Of a stretch of 64,000 bases of DNA, positions 7,988 through 16,032 are shown piece after piece. The notes beneath the pieces are model-generated. The model was given only the letters and a program-made list of their open reading frames with translations, was not told where the DNA came from and searched no databases. Source of the DNA: Actinomycetospora sp. NBRC 106378 (GTDB taxonomy: Bacteria > Actinomycetota > Actinomycetes > Mycobacteriales > Pseudonocardiaceae); the NCBI RefSeq assembly GCF_030269685.1, contig NZ_BSTT01000017.1, positions 55,103-119,102 of the forward strand. The letters are read 5' to 3'. Both the position numbers and the translations under genes were made by a program. Position 1 is the first letter of the stretch, and each line of letters starts with the position of its first letter.

Positions 7988-8587
7988 TCACGGCAATGTC
8001 TGTCGCGCCGCCGACTCCAGGAGCGGTTCCAGTTCGGCGACGACCGCGTCGAGCGGCGTCGCGTCGCCCTCCACGCGGCACAGCACGACGGCGCCCTCGA
8101 CGGACGCGAGCACGAGGGCGGCGAGGGTCGCGGCCCGGGCCGCCGGGACGCCCTGGTCGACGAGGCCGCCCCGCAGCTCGTCGGTCCAGCGACCGATGAT
8201 CGTGCGCACCAGGTCGGCGAGCTCGGGCTCGTCGGCCGGGTGGTCGACGGCGACGGCGAGCAGCGGGCAGCCGGAGCGGTAGTCGGTCGCGACGAGCCGG
8301 GAACGCCAGAGGGAGGCGAAGCGGCGCAGGACGGCCGACGGCGAGTCCGCCGTGTCGACGTAGTCGTGCAGCCGGTCCGCGAGGGTGCCGCCGGCCCGGG
8401 TGACCGCCGCGGCGAGGAGCTCCCGGCGCCCGCCGGGGAAGTGGTGGTAGACCGACCCGCGTGGGGCACTGCTGTGGGCGAGGACGGCGTCGATGGTGGT
8501 GGCCGCCGTGCCGTACTCGCGCAGCAGCACCGCGGCGCTGTCGACCATCCGGTCCCGGGTGGACCGGGGACCCTTCGCCCTGGGCAT
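7988..8587 (-). CDS. TetR-family transcriptional regulator (199 aa)
   Basis: Residues 8-55 form the TetR DNA-binding domain (TRDRMVDSAAVLLREYGTAA, then IDAVLAHSSAPRGSVYHHFP). The rest is the helical ligand-binding domain, with a TetR_C-like LLAVAVDHPADEP and LVLASVEGAVVLCRVEGDATP, which resembles LmrA/YxaF-type regulators. ATG 8587 is preceded by GAGGGAGG. It probably represses a nearby efflux or oxidoreductase gene; the luciferase-like gene at 8847-9665 on the same strand upstream is a candidate, separated by a large palindromic repeat. Confidence 0.85.
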   Translation of the reverse strand: MPRAKGPRSTRDRMVDSAAVLLREYGTAATTIDAVLAHSSAPRGSVYHHFPGGRRELLAAAVTRAGGTLADRLHDYVDTADSPSAVLRRFASLWRSRLVATDYRSGCPLLAVAVDHPADEPELADLVRTIIGRWTDELRGGLVDQGVPAARAATLAALVLASVEGAVVLCRVEGDATPLDAVVAELEPLLESAARQTLP

Positions 8588-8675
8588 GCGCGCCTCCCTC
8601 GACCGGGTCGACGCTATGCCCTCGCACCGACCGCCGAATCCGCCCGACGGAGCAGTCCGGTCCGGGCGTCCGCGC

Positions 8676-8843
8676 GTGGCAGGACCCCGCCCCCCTCGTG
8701 GCAGGCCCCGTCTCCTCGTGGCGGGCCCCGCCCCCTCGTGGCAGGCCCCGCCCCCTCGTGGCAGGAAAGCGTCGTTGCTGTCATCCCATGACAGCAACGA
8801 CGCTTTCCTGCCACGGGAGGGGGCCCGCCACGGGAGGGGGCCG
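8676..8843. repeat. Large palindromic repeat with flanking 20-bp direct repeats
   Basis: Four direct repeats of about 20-22 bp, each starting GTGGCRGGMCCC, run from 8676 to 8757. They lead into a perfect inverted repeat with 27-bp arms (8758-8784 and 8788-8814) and a CCC spacer. Two inverted copies of a shorter unit (CCACGGGAGGGGGCC) follow to about 8843. The whole block is roughly mirror-symmetric. No protein-coding signal is present here. It lies between a TetR gene and a luciferase-like gene, both on the - strand. Confidence 0.9.
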
Positions 8844-8846
8844 GGA

Positions 8847-9665
8847 TCAGCGCACCCAGCGCTCCGCGATCGCGTCGAGCCGGGTCAGGACGTCGCGCTC
8901 GGGGCCCGGGTCGACCCAGAACGTGATCCGGTCGACGCCGACCTCCTCGTAGCCCGCCGGGTCGAGGGTGTCCGCATCCGCCCCGAAGACGGTGAACGGG
9001 ACGTCGGGGCGGCCCTCGTCGGTCAGCCAGTCGCGGACCCTGCGGTAGGACTCCGCGTCGCCGCGGTCGGGCAGCCACCCCTGGCCGTGGTCGCGCAGGC
9101 GGCGCAGGGCGGCGTCGCTGTCGCCGCCCACGTAGACCGGCGGCGGGGTCTGCACGGGCTTGGGCCAGCACCAGACCGGGTCGAAATCGACGAACTCGCC
9201 GTGGAACTCGGCCTCGTCGTCGGCCCAGAGGCGGGCCATCGCGGCGAGCTTCTCGTCGAGGATCCGCCCCCGTCGGCGGGGGTCGATGCCGTGATCGGCC
9301 GCCTCCTCGCGGTTCCACCCGGCGCCGACGCCGAACAGCGCGCGACCTCCGGAGACCAGGTCGAGGCTCGCGACCTGCTTCGCGGTGTGGAAGACGTCGC
9401 GCTCGGCGGGCAGGGCAACCCCCGTCGCGAGGGTGAGCTGCGTCGTCGTGGCCGCCACCACCGCGAGCGTCACGAAGACGTCGACGGTGCGGGAGAAGTG
9501 GCGGGGCAGGTTCCCGCCGCCGGGCGCGGGGCTCTCGCGGCGCACGGGGATGTGGGAGTGCTCCGGGACGAACAGCGACTCGAACCCGCGCTCCTCGAGC
9601 GCCGGCCCGACGGCCGCGGGAGCGATGGTCTCGTCGGTGGTGAACAGCACGACCCCGTACTTCAC
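8847..9665 (-). CDS. LLM-class flavin/F420-dependent oxidoreductase (272 aa)
   Basis: This is a luciferase-like TIM-barrel protein, probably F420-dependent as is usual in actinobacteria. GTG 9665 gives MKYGVVLFTTDETIAPAAVG. Recognisable features are FESLFVPEHSHIPV, LTLATGVALPAERDVFHTAK and GRALFGVGAGWNREEAADHG, all typical of the family that includes mycobacterial Rv2161c-type proteins. It ends WVDPGPERDVLTRLDAIAER. The substrate is unknown. The repeat block 8676-8843 immediately follows the stop. Confidence 0.85.
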   Translation of the reverse strand: MKYGVVLFTTDETIAPAAVGPALEERGFESLFVPEHSHIPVRRESPAPGGGNLPRHFSRTVDVFVTLAVVAATTTQLTLATGVALPAERDVFHTAKQVASLDLVSGGRALFGVGAGWNREEAADHGIDPRRRGRILDEKLAAMARLWADDEAEFHGEFVDFDPVWCWPKPVQTPPPVYVGGDSDAALRRLRDHGQGWLPDRGDAESYRRVRDWLTDEGRPDVPFTVFGADADTLDPAGYEEVGVDRITFWVDPGPERDVLTRLDAIAERWVR

Positions 9666-9714
9666 CCGACCATGATCGGGTGGGGCCCGGGCCCGGCGCC
9701 GGTCCGCGACCGGA

Positions 9715-9951
9715 TCAGGCCGAGGCGACACCCTGCGCGCCGGTCGGGACGACGGGGCACAGGCGCGCCCACCGGGCCGCGCTCACCGACCGCTGCCAGT
9801 CGGCCGCAAGCTCTCCCTCCGCGGTGTCGACGCCGATCCCTGCGGGGCTCTCGGCGAGCCACTCGGACAGGGCGCGGTACTCCTCGTCACGCACGGACAG
9901 GTGCGTTCCCGGCAGCGGGCGGGCCGAAACCCTCCGACGCGCGGCCGGCAT
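9715..9951 (-). CDS. Small hypothetical protein (78 aa), divergent from an AraC regulator
   Basis: I do not recognise it. The frame from ATG 9951 has GC-rich third positions and encodes a segment SVRDEEYRALSEWLAESPAG followed by ELAADWQRSVSAARWARLCP, which looks like a folded helical protein. It is divergent from the AraC-family gene and its start codon lies inside the dyad 9951-9969, so it may be controlled by that regulator. No signal peptide, membrane segment or catalytic motif is visible. The start is uncertain. Confidence 0.45.
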   Translation of the reverse strand: MPAARRRVSARPLPGTHLSVRDEEYRALSEWLAESPAGIGVDTAEGELAADWQRSVSAARWARLCPVVPTGAQGVASA

Positions 9952-9969
9952 CCACCTACGTCGGGTGGA
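9951..9969. promoter_or_regulatory. Dyad in the divergent araC-like promoter region
   Basis: TCCACC and GGTGGA are exact 6-bp arms separated by 7 bp, between the divergent small gene and the AraC-family gene. It is a plausible autoregulatory operator, judged by symmetry and position only. Confidence 0.35.
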
Positions 9970-10023
9970 CAGGACCGTCGGGGATCGGACAGCATTGTGC
10001 ACAACCGGGACGAAGGAGCTGGA

Positions 10024-11016
10024 GTGGCCGAGGTGACGGCGCCGGTCGTGCGCGGCTCCTTCAGCACCCGTGACTTCGAGGAGGCCCGCGCGGTCCTGGC
10101 CGACACCTACGGCGACCACGTGCCGGTCCTGCACGGGGAGAGCGAGCGCTTCGCCTTCTCGACGACAGTGACGGAGTCCGACGGCCTCGGACTCGACTCG
10201 CTGCACTACGGCGGGCTGATCGAGAACGACTTCGTCCTCCAGGAGGGCACCCTGCTCGTCGGCCTGATGCGCGAGGGTCGGCTCGACTACGACGACGGGT
10301 CGCACGAGCACGTCCTCTCCCCCGGAGAGCTGTACTGGGTGCGACCCGGGCGCCCGCAGCACCAGACCACCGCCGACGTCCGCTTCGACTTCGCCCGGCT
10401 CGAGATGGCCGGGCTCGCCCGGGTCGCCGCCGGCCTGGGCGACCTCGAGCCGGACCAGGTGCGGTTCCATGCCCGCACGCGCGGGACGCCGTTGCCCGAG
10501 CGCGTGCGCTACTGGGACAGCGCCCGACGCTGGATCGCCGAGCACGTCCTGGCCGACGACGTCCTCGCCGCCGAACCGCTCGTCCGCGCCGAGGCCTTCC
10601 GCACCCTCGCCCGCGCGACCGTGCTGGCGGTGCCCAACACGGCACTCGACCGGCTGGCCGACCCGACGGCCGCGACTCCCCGGGCCGCCGAGCCCGCCAC
10701 GGTCCGGCGCGCGGTCGCCTACATCGAGGAGCACGCGGCCCGCGACATCGGCCTCGCCGAGATCGCGGCCGCCGCCCGCGTGACACCGCGGGGGCTGCAG
10801 GCCGCCTTCCGGCGCCACCGCAGTCAGACGCCGCTGGAACACCTGCGCCGGGTCCGGCTCGACGCCGCGCACCGGGACCTCGAGGCGGCCGACCCGACGC
10901 AGGGCGACACCGTCGCGGCCGTCGCCGCCCGGTGGGGCTTCGCCCATCCGGGACGGTTCTCAGTGTACTACCGGCAGGCCTACGGCGGGTCCCCCGGCGA
11001 CACGTTGCGTCGGTGA
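10024..11016 (+). CDS. AraC-family transcriptional regulator (330 aa)
   Basis: GTG 10024 is chosen because AAGGAG lies five bases upstream. The N-terminal 200 residues form an AraC-ligand-binding-like beta domain with GLIENDFVLQEGTLLVGLM and VLSPGELYWVRPG. The C-terminal 100 residues contain two helix-turn-helices (IGLAEIAAAARVTPRGLQAA and TVAAVAARWGFAHPGRFSVY), the AraC/XylS hallmark. The C-terminal half closely resembles that of the AraC gene at 25291-26523. The ligand and targets are unknown; the divergent small gene is a likely target. Confidence 0.87.
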   Translation: MAEVTAPVVRGSFSTRDFEEARAVLADTYGDHVPVLHGESERFAFSTTVTESDGLGLDSLHYGGLIENDFVLQEGTLLVGLMREGRLDYDDGSHEHVLSPGELYWVRPGRPQHQTTADVRFDFARLEMAGLARVAAGLGDLEPDQVRFHARTRGTPLPERVRYWDSARRWIAEHVLADDVLAAEPLVRAEAFRTLARATVLAVPNTALDRLADPTAATPRAAEPATVRRAVAYIEEHAARDIGLAEIAAAARVTPRGLQAAFRRHRSQTPLEHLRRVRLDAAHRDLEAADPTQGDTVAAVAARWGFAHPGRFSVYYRQAYGGSPGDTLRR

Positions 11017-11024
11017 CCGACGCG

Positions 11025-11525
11025 CTACAGGACGACCTCGCCGTACATCTCGCCCAGCGGGTCGGCGATGAGCTCGACGCGGGCGCCGTCGGGATCGCGG
11101 AAGTAGATCGACACCCCGCTGTGCACGACGTGCTCCACGCCCGCCTCGGCGAGCGCCGCGCGCAGGTGCTCCCACCGCTCGGGGTCCACGGAGATCGCCA
11201 CGTGGTGCAGGCCGCCCAGCACCTCGGCGTACGGCCCGAGGTCGAGGCCGGGGAAGTCGAAGAAGGCGAGCAGGTTCTCGTGCCCGAGGTCGAAGAAGAA
11301 GTGCGAGGAGCCCGGGTAGTCGCGGTTCTCGATCAGCTCGGTCAGGGGGAACCCGAGGACGCCCTGGTAGAACTCGATCGTCCGGCGCACGTCCGAGGAC
11401 ACCAGCGCGGTGTGGTGCAGACCCCGCGCGCTCGAGGCGGGCCGCTCGTCGGCCGGCCGCAGGAACTCCGCCCGCAGCGCAGCGCGGTCGGCAGCGGATG
11501 TCGTCACGTCATGGGTGGTGCTCAC
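11025..11525 (-). CDS. VOC-superfamily (glyoxalase-like) protein (166 aa)
   Basis: GTG 11525 is preceded by GGAGG at five bases. After an N-terminal extension of about 38 residues comes a vicinal-oxygen-chelate fold: HHTALVSSDVRRTIEFYQGV, then a second module with HHVAISVDPERWEHLRAALA and ending IYFRDPDGARVELIAD. The His/Glu pattern suggests divalent-metal binding, as in glyoxalases and extradiol dioxygenases. Substrate is unknown. It is convergent with the AraC regulator, with only 8 bp between stops. Confidence 0.82.
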   Translation of the reverse strand: MSTTHDVTTSAADRAALRAEFLRPADERPASSARGLHHTALVSSDVRRTIEFYQGVLGFPLTELIENRDYPGSSHFFFDLGHENLLAFFDFPGLDLGPYAEVLGGLHHVAISVDPERWEHLRAALAEAGVEHVVHSGVSIYFRDPDGARVELIADPLGEMYGEVVL

Positions 11526-11568
11526 GGGAACCTCCGGGGGTCGACTCGTCCGACGCTCGACACAACCA

Positions 11569-11582
11569 GTTGAACTCTCAAC
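11569..11582. promoter_or_regulatory. Short dyad upstream of the VOC gene
   Basis: GTTGA and TCAAC are inverted around ACTC, 44 bp before the VOC start, with AACCA on both flanks. It is the kind of short palindrome bound by MarR or similar regulators. The length is small and chance occurrence is possible. Confidence 0.25.
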
Positions 11583-11660
11583 CAATTCCACCCGTGATCG
11601 GTTCGCCGGGGGCCCCTCGCCGGGGTCATGCTGGCGGTCCGCGACCGACGGAGGTGGGCC

Positions 11661-11924
11661 ATGACCCACGAACCCGACCCGACCGACCCGGGACCCGACC
11701 TGTCCGACGCCGTCGAGGACGCGCTCCGGCCGGCGAAGCACGACGCGGTGATGGCCGTGTGGCAGCAGGTCGTGCTCGGCCGGCTCGACCGCGACCGGCC
11801 GCGCCCGGAGGAGGACGAGGCCCTGCGCCGGCTCTACGAGCGCGACCGACCCGGCGACGACCCGCCCGGCGACGCGCCCGGCGGGCCGTCCGGCGACGCG
11901 CCCGGCGGGCCGTCGCCGGAGTAG
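11661..11924 (+). CDS. Hypothetical protein with Gly/Pro/Asp repeat tail (87 aa)
   Basis: ATG 11661 has GGAGG seven bases upstream. The N-terminal half (DLSDAVEDALRPAKHDAVMA and WQQVVLGRLDRDRPRPEEDE) is helical and charged. The C-terminus repeats GDDPPGDAPGGPSGDAPGGP, a low-complexity tail. No family recognised. It converges on the phosphatase-like lipoprotein gene, 8 bp apart. Confidence 0.55.
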   Translation: MTHEPDPTDPGPDLSDAVEDALRPAKHDAVMAVWQQVVLGRLDRDRPRPEEDEALRRLYERDRPGDDPPGDAPGGPSGDAPGGPSPE

Positions 11925-11932
11925 GCCGCCGA

Positions 11933-12670
11933 TCAGTCGTCGGATCCGCCCGTCCCGCCCGTCCCGCCCGTCCCGCCCGTCCCGCCCGTGATCGGAGCCG
12001 GGGAGTCGCCGGCGAGCACCAGCTGCGGGACCTGACCGAACGACCAGCCGCCCCCCTCGGCCCGCAGCACCCACACCACGTCGAACCGGTCGCCGGGCCA
12101 GGCGGCGGGCGGCGCGGGGGTGACGGGGCCGAGCGCCGCGACGATCCCCGGGATGTCCTGGTGCTGCCAGGCCACCAGCGGCGCCCCGCCGGCGGCGACG
12201 AGCGCGGCGGCGATCCCGGCGTGGTCGGACTTCCGGGCCGGGGTGCCGACCGGCAGCCCCAGGACGGCCGCCACCTCGGCCAGCGTCTGCTCCGGGCGCC
12301 TGCTGCCGTCCTTCCCCGGGTCGGAGGCCAGCAGCGCGGTCGGCCGGACGAGACCGCTCCGGACCGGGCCTACGAGCGGGGCGAACAGCGTGGCCAGCGC
12401 CCCGGCCCGCGCCCACCCCCGGGTGGTGAGCCCCTCGGCGTCGGACGACCCGTCGGCGTCGACCCCCGACGTCGCTCCGTCGGGCTTCTCGGCGTGCCGG
12501 ACGATCATGATCGTGGTGCCGGGCCGGGGTGGACCGACGACGGTCGGCGTGGCGGCCGCACGCGCCCGATCGTGGTCCGCGGAGCACGCGGCGAACGCGG
12601 GCACGGCGAGCCCCGCGGCCAGCGCTCCCAGCACGGATCGCCGGGACCGGAGCGGAGAGGCGGGCGGCAC
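11933..12670 (-). CDS. Histidine-phosphatase-like lipoprotein with Tat-type signal (245 aa)
   Basis: The N-terminus SRRSVLGALAAGLAVPAFAA followed by C shows a twin-arginine signal and a lipobox-like cysteine, so export and lipid anchoring are likely. The catalytic motif TIMIVRHAEKP matches the phosphoglycerate-mutase-like (histidine phosphatase) family, with the RHE/RHA signature. A second conserved His may be in WQHQDIPGIV. The protein ends in Gly-Gly-Thr repeats encoded by a 9-bp tandem array (11946-11990). The start at GTG 12670 is tentative. The substrate is unknown; secreted members act on phosphorylated small molecules or proteins. Confidence 0.75.
   Translation of the reverse strand: MPPASPLRSRRSVLGALAAGLAVPAFAACSADHDRARAAATPTVVGPPRPGTTIMIVRHAEKPDGATSGVDADGSSDAEGLTTRGWARAGALATLFAPLVGPVRSGLVRPTALLASDPGKDGSRRPEQTLAEVAAVLGLPVGTPARKSDHAGIAAALVAAGGAPLVAWQHQDIPGIVAALGPVTPAPPAAWPGDRFDVVWVLRAEGGGWSFGQVPQLVLAGDSPAPITGGTGGTGGTGGTGGSDD
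11946..11990. repeat. Five tandem 9-bp units in the phosphatase-like gene
   Basis: CCGCCCGTC is repeated four times and followed by CCGCCCGTG, encoding the Gly-Gly-Thr tail on the - strand. Units are in frame, so changes in copy number would only lengthen or shorten the tail. Confidence 0.9.
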
Positions 12671-12706
12671 CCGGTCAGCATGCCCGCCGCGGTGTGAGGG
12701 CCGCGG

Positions 12707-13783
12707 TCACCGTCCCACGGCGGTGAGCCACCAGTCGACGACGTCGCGCTTCGTGTGCCCGACGTACGCGGAGGCGCCGGGTGGCGGCAGCGCCATGGCC
12801 CGGTCCAGTCCGGCGGTCAGGTCGGCCACGTCGCCCGGCGCGGTGAGGACGACGCCCGGGTGGTCGCGGACGTCGGGGGCGAGCCCGCTCTCGGTGGTGG
12901 TGACCACGCGGCACCCGTGCGCGAGGCCCTCGACGAGCGGGAGCCCGATCTGCTCACGCCACCCGTGGCGGCGCACCGACGGCATCGCGACGACGGCGCT
13001 GCGGCGCAGGAGCGCGTGCACCTCGGCCCGCGGCGGGGCGACGCGGACGGACACGCCGTCGGGCAGGTCGGCGTGCTCCTGCGCGCCCTCCGGGTCGGCG
13101 ACCACCAGACGCCACCCGCGATCCGTCGCGCCGCTGCGCGCCCACGCCGCCATCAACGGAGCGAACCCCTTGCGGGCACTCGGCGCGCCGAGGAAGAGCA
13201 CCGTCGGCTCGCGGGCGGCGTCGGGGTCGACGGTCCCGCACACGGTGCACGGGCCGAGCCGGGGCGGGAGGACCGCCGACCGGGTCCGGCGCAGCGCCCA
13301 GCCGAAGGCCCGGCGGTGGTTCTCCGCGGCGCCGGTCGTCCCGAAGACGACGGCGTCGAGCAGCAGCAGCGAGGCGCCGGTCGCGAGGAGATGCAGGCGG
13401 GAGACCACGGCACCGAGGAGGGGCCGGTCGGGCCATCGACGGAGCCGCTCGGCGGCGTCGAGGTTCTCGATCGCGTAGGTGGCGACCGCGACCCGGCCCC
13501 GGGAGCGCCGCAGCCGGGGTCGCAGCAGCCGCACCAGCACCACGTAGCGCAGCGCCCGGACCCACTCCGCGGTCCACAGTGGTTCGGCCACCTCGAGGAG
13601 TTCGAGGTCGGGGTCGCGCAGCGCCCGGACCAGCGCGCGCCAGGAGAAGGGCTGCACGTCCCGGCCCGCGTACAGGCGGGGGTCGGCGTCGTGGCGCTCG
13701 GAGGTGAACAGCAGGGCCTGGTCGGGGGGCATCTCCTCGACCACCGAGCTGCGCAGGTGCGGGACGATCCGCAGCGTCCGCAC
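12707..13783 (-). CDS. GT4-type glycosyltransferase (358 aa)
   Basis: This is a GT-B fold glycosyltransferase. The C-terminal domain has VLFLGAPSARKGFAPLMAAW and an E-x7-E motif in EQIGLPLVEGLAHGCRVVTT, which bind the nucleotide-sugar donor in GT4 enzymes. The N-terminal acceptor domain begins RTLRIVPHLRSSVVEEMP. No signal or membrane anchor is clear, although several hydrophobic helices occur around residues 135-155. It is followed on the same strand upstream by YrhK-like and DUF6069-like membrane genes, so it may glycosylate an envelope component. The acceptor is unknown. Confidence 0.8.
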   Translation of the reverse strand: MRTLRIVPHLRSSVVEEMPPDQALLFTSERHDADPRLYAGRDVQPFSWRALVRALRDPDLELLEVAEPLWTAEWVRALRYVVLVRLLRPRLRRSRGRVAVATYAIENLDAAERLRRWPDRPLLGAVVSRLHLLATGASLLLLDAVVFGTTGAAENHRRAFGWALRRTRSAVLPPRLGPCTVCGTVDPDAAREPTVLFLGAPSARKGFAPLMAAWARSGATDRGWRLVVADPEGAQEHADLPDGVSVRVAPPRAEVHALLRRSAVVAMPSVRRHGWREQIGLPLVEGLAHGCRVVTTTESGLAPDVRDHPGVVLTAPGDVADLTAGLDRAMALPPPGASAYVGHTKRDVVDWWLTAVGR

Positions 13784-13789
13784 GGGGCG

Positions 13790-14116
13790 TCAGAAGTCGT
13801 GCTCGGACTCGGTCCCGCCCCGGGCGCCGGGCAGACGCTGCAGGTGGACCTGGCGCGCCAGCCGGATCACGGGGCGGATGAGCAGCTCGACGCTGCCGAT
13901 CACGAAGAACCACGTCCCGGTGTAGGTCCAGGTCTCGGAGAAGAACATGATGCTGCCGACGAGGAACCAGATCGCCACGAGGATGTCGTTCACGATCGAC
14001 AGCGCCTGGTAGCGGCGGCGGATGACCAGTTCCCGGTCTCCGAGGGTGAGGACGAGCGGGTGCGGGGTGTCGGTCGGCGGCATGGCAGCCGGATGCCCCG
14101 CCCGACCACGCCTCAT
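13790..14116 (-). CDS. YrhK-domain membrane protein (about 108 aa)
   Basis: The core contains RRRYQALSIVNDILVAIWFL and TWTYTGTWFFVIGSVELLIR, the two-helix YrhK pattern. It is predicted to be a small inner-membrane protein with two membrane segments. ATG 14116 overlaps the upstream stop by four bases (ATGA), implying translational coupling. ATG 14083 would give a more typical shorter N-terminus and is the alternative. Function is unknown. Confidence 0.75.
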   Translation of the reverse strand: MRRGRAGHPAAMPPTDTPHPLVLTLGDRELVIRRRYQALSIVNDILVAIWFLVGSIMFFSETWTYTGTWFFVIGSVELLIRPVIRLARQVHLQRLPGARGGTESEHDF

Positions 14117-14766
14117 CCCCGGGCGCGAACGGCGGTCCGCAGCAGGTGGCCCGCGGTCACGAGGGCCGCGACCGACAGCAGGTCCGCGACCGTGAGCCCG
14201 TGCCGGGGGGTGAGCACGAGCAGCGTGGGCCCCTCGACGGCCTTGTTCACCACCACCCAGATCCCCGCGACCGCGACCAGGACGACCGCGAGCACGACGC
14301 GCACCGGCTCCCGCAGCCGCGCCGTCCACCCGGGCGGGACCGCACGCTCCCCGTCGTCGGGCCCGACGGGCATCGCCCACCCCAGGACCGCCACCGTCGC
14401 CGCGATCACCAGCGCGTGCTGCACGGCGGTGAGCAGGCCGACGAGCAGCCGGCCCTCCGCGGCCGCGAGGACGTCCGCCCCGAACGACACCGCGGCGACG
14501 GCCGCCACCGACCACGCGAGGACCGCGCGGGGCCGCCGGGCGCGCCGTCGCACGACCCGCCAGGCGAGCGCGGCCAGCAGCGTGCCCACGACCGCGTAGG
14601 ACACCGTGACCAGCGGGGACAGGCTCGGGTAGCGCCACGGTCGCAGCCCGGCGGAGTACGCCGCGACGGAGACGCCCACCCCGACGGCCCCGCCGACCGC
14701 GGCCACCCCGAGCACGGCGAGGACGCGCACCGGGCGGGGTGGACGCTGCTCCTCGACGCGGGTCAT
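14113..14766 (-). CDS. Multi-pass membrane protein, DUF6069-like (217 aa)
   Basis: Six or so hydrophobic segments are present (for example VLAVLGVAAVGGAVGVGVSV, VTVSYAVVGTLLAALAWRVV and VVLAVVLVAVAGIWVVV). The N-terminus is charged and followed by a first helix, resembling the DUF6069 family of actinobacterial membrane proteins. The gene is coupled to the YrhK-like gene downstream. Function unknown. Confidence 0.6.
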   Translation of the reverse strand: MTRVEEQRPPRPVRVLAVLGVAAVGGAVGVGVSVAAYSAGLRPWRYPSLSPLVTVSYAVVGTLLAALAWRVVRRRARRPRAVLAWSVAAVAAVSFGADVLAAAEGRLLVGLLTAVQHALVIAATVAVLGWAMPVGPDDGERAVPPGWTARLREPVRVVLAVVLVAVAGIWVVVNKAVEGPTLLVLTPRHGLTVADLLSVAALVTAGHLLRTAVRARG

Positions 14767-14850
14767 CCCCCGATGATCCCGCGCCCGTCACACCGCGGGC
14801 GGTCGTGGGCGTCACGTGCCCGGGCACCCGCCGTCGGGAAACCCCGTCCC

Positions 14851-15861
14851 ATGAGCTCGCACGACACGCACGGAGTGACCTCGCACGGACGGCACACCCG
14901 CCGGCGGACGGTGACCCTGCACGGCGAGTCGGTCGGGTTCTGGGAGTCGATCCCGGCCCACCACGCCGAGGCCGGTCCCGAGGGCCCGTGGACCCATCCC
15001 GACGGCGAGGTCGTCGTCCTCGTGCACGGGATCGCCGGCAGCGCCGAGACCTGGCAGCCGGTGCTGGCCGAGCTCGCGCGGCGACGGGACGGCCGCCACG
15101 TGATCGTGCCCGACCTCGTCGGCCACGGGTCGTCGTCCGCACCGTGGGCCGACTACTCGCTGGGCGGCTACGCCACCGGGGTGCGCGACCTGCTCTCCGT
15201 GCTCGGCTACGACCACGCGGCGATCGTCGGGCACTCCCTCGGCGGCGGCGTGGTCCAGCAGTTCGCGCTGCAGTTCCCCGAGCACTGTGACCGGCTCGTC
15301 CTCGTCGCCTCCGGCGGGCTCGGTCGCGAGGTCAGCCCGGTGCTGCGGGCGGCGACGCTGCCCTTCGCCGACTGGGTGCTCCCGGTGATCAGCAACCGGC
15401 ACGTGGCCGCCGGGATCGACCGCCTCGTGGCGACGGTGCCCGGCCTGCGCCTGTTCCGCGGTTCCGTCGGCGAGTCGGCCCGCTCGTTCACCTCGCTCGC
15501 GGACCCCGAGCACCGCCGCGCGTTCCTGCACACCGCCCGCAGCGTCCTCGACCCGGGCGGCCAGCGGGTGCGGGCCACCGAGCGGCTCTACCTGACCGAG
15601 GGCCTGCCCACCCTCATCGTGTGGGGCACCGCGGACTCGATGATCCCGGTGGCGCACGGCCATCGGGCGCACGCGCTCATCCCCGGCAGCCGGTTGGAGC
15701 TCTTCGAGGGCGCCGGTCACTTCCCGCACGCCGACGACCCCGCCCGCTTCACCGAGCTGCTGGTCGACTTCCTCGACCACACCGAGCCCGGCCACCGCAG
15801 CGTCCGGGAGCAGGCGGCCCGGATCGCCGCGCGCGCCGAGCTCGAGCCGACGGCCCGCTAG
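14851..15861 (+). CDS. Alpha/beta hydrolase (336 aa)
   Basis: The nucleophile elbow GHSLGGGVVQQFALQFP carries the catalytic Ser, the oxyanion motif is HGIAGSAETW, Asp is in VWGTADSMIP, and the C-terminal His is in FEGAGHFPHADDP. All the hallmarks of an active alpha/beta hydrolase of the epoxide-hydrolase or esterase type are present. ATG 14851 has no clear Shine-Dalgarno and follows immediately after a copy of the ACCCGCCGTCGGGAA motif. A later in-frame GTG near 14909 is a possible start. No signal peptide is evident. Substrate unknown. Confidence 0.85.
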   Translation: MSSHDTHGVTSHGRHTRRRTVTLHGESVGFWESIPAHHAEAGPEGPWTHPDGEVVVLVHGIAGSAETWQPVLAELARRRDGRHVIVPDLVGHGSSSAPWADYSLGGYATGVRDLLSVLGYDHAAIVGHSLGGGVVQQFALQFPEHCDRLVLVASGGLGREVSPVLRAATLPFADWVLPVISNRHVAAGIDRLVATVPGLRLFRGSVGESARSFTSLADPEHRRAFLHTARSVLDPGGQRVRATERLYLTEGLPTLIVWGTADSMIPVAHGHRAHALIPGSRLELFEGAGHFPHADDPARFTELLVDFLDHTEPGHRSVREQAARIAARAELEPTAR

Positions 15862-15874
15862 TCCGCGGGCCGGG

Positions 15875-15903
15875 CCGCCCCGGACGCGGGTCGCGTGGGG
15901 CGG
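15875..15903. terminator. Hairpin after the alpha/beta hydrolase
   Basis: CCGCCCC and GGGGCGG form a 7-bp stem with a 15-nt loop, 13 bp beyond the hydrolase stop. No poly-T follows, as is usual in high-GC actinobacteria. Confidence 0.5.
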
Positions 15904-16032
15904 TTGTGGCGCGACTAACACTGCCGGCCGATGACGGTTCCGTCCCGGCCGTGTCGTACAGGGCAATCCGCCTGACGGGGGACCTGATCCCCCGGGGGCG
16001 CGACGAGCCACTCGAACACACGGGAGGACACC

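Noticed and set aside
8676..8843. CRISPR array
   Set aside because: Direct repeats are contiguous, without unique spacers, and no cas genes are nearby.
12707..13783. Mycothiol glycosyltransferase MshA
   Set aside because: The GT4 protein lacks the MshA N-terminal motifs and its neighbours are membrane proteins, so a specific MshA call is not supported.
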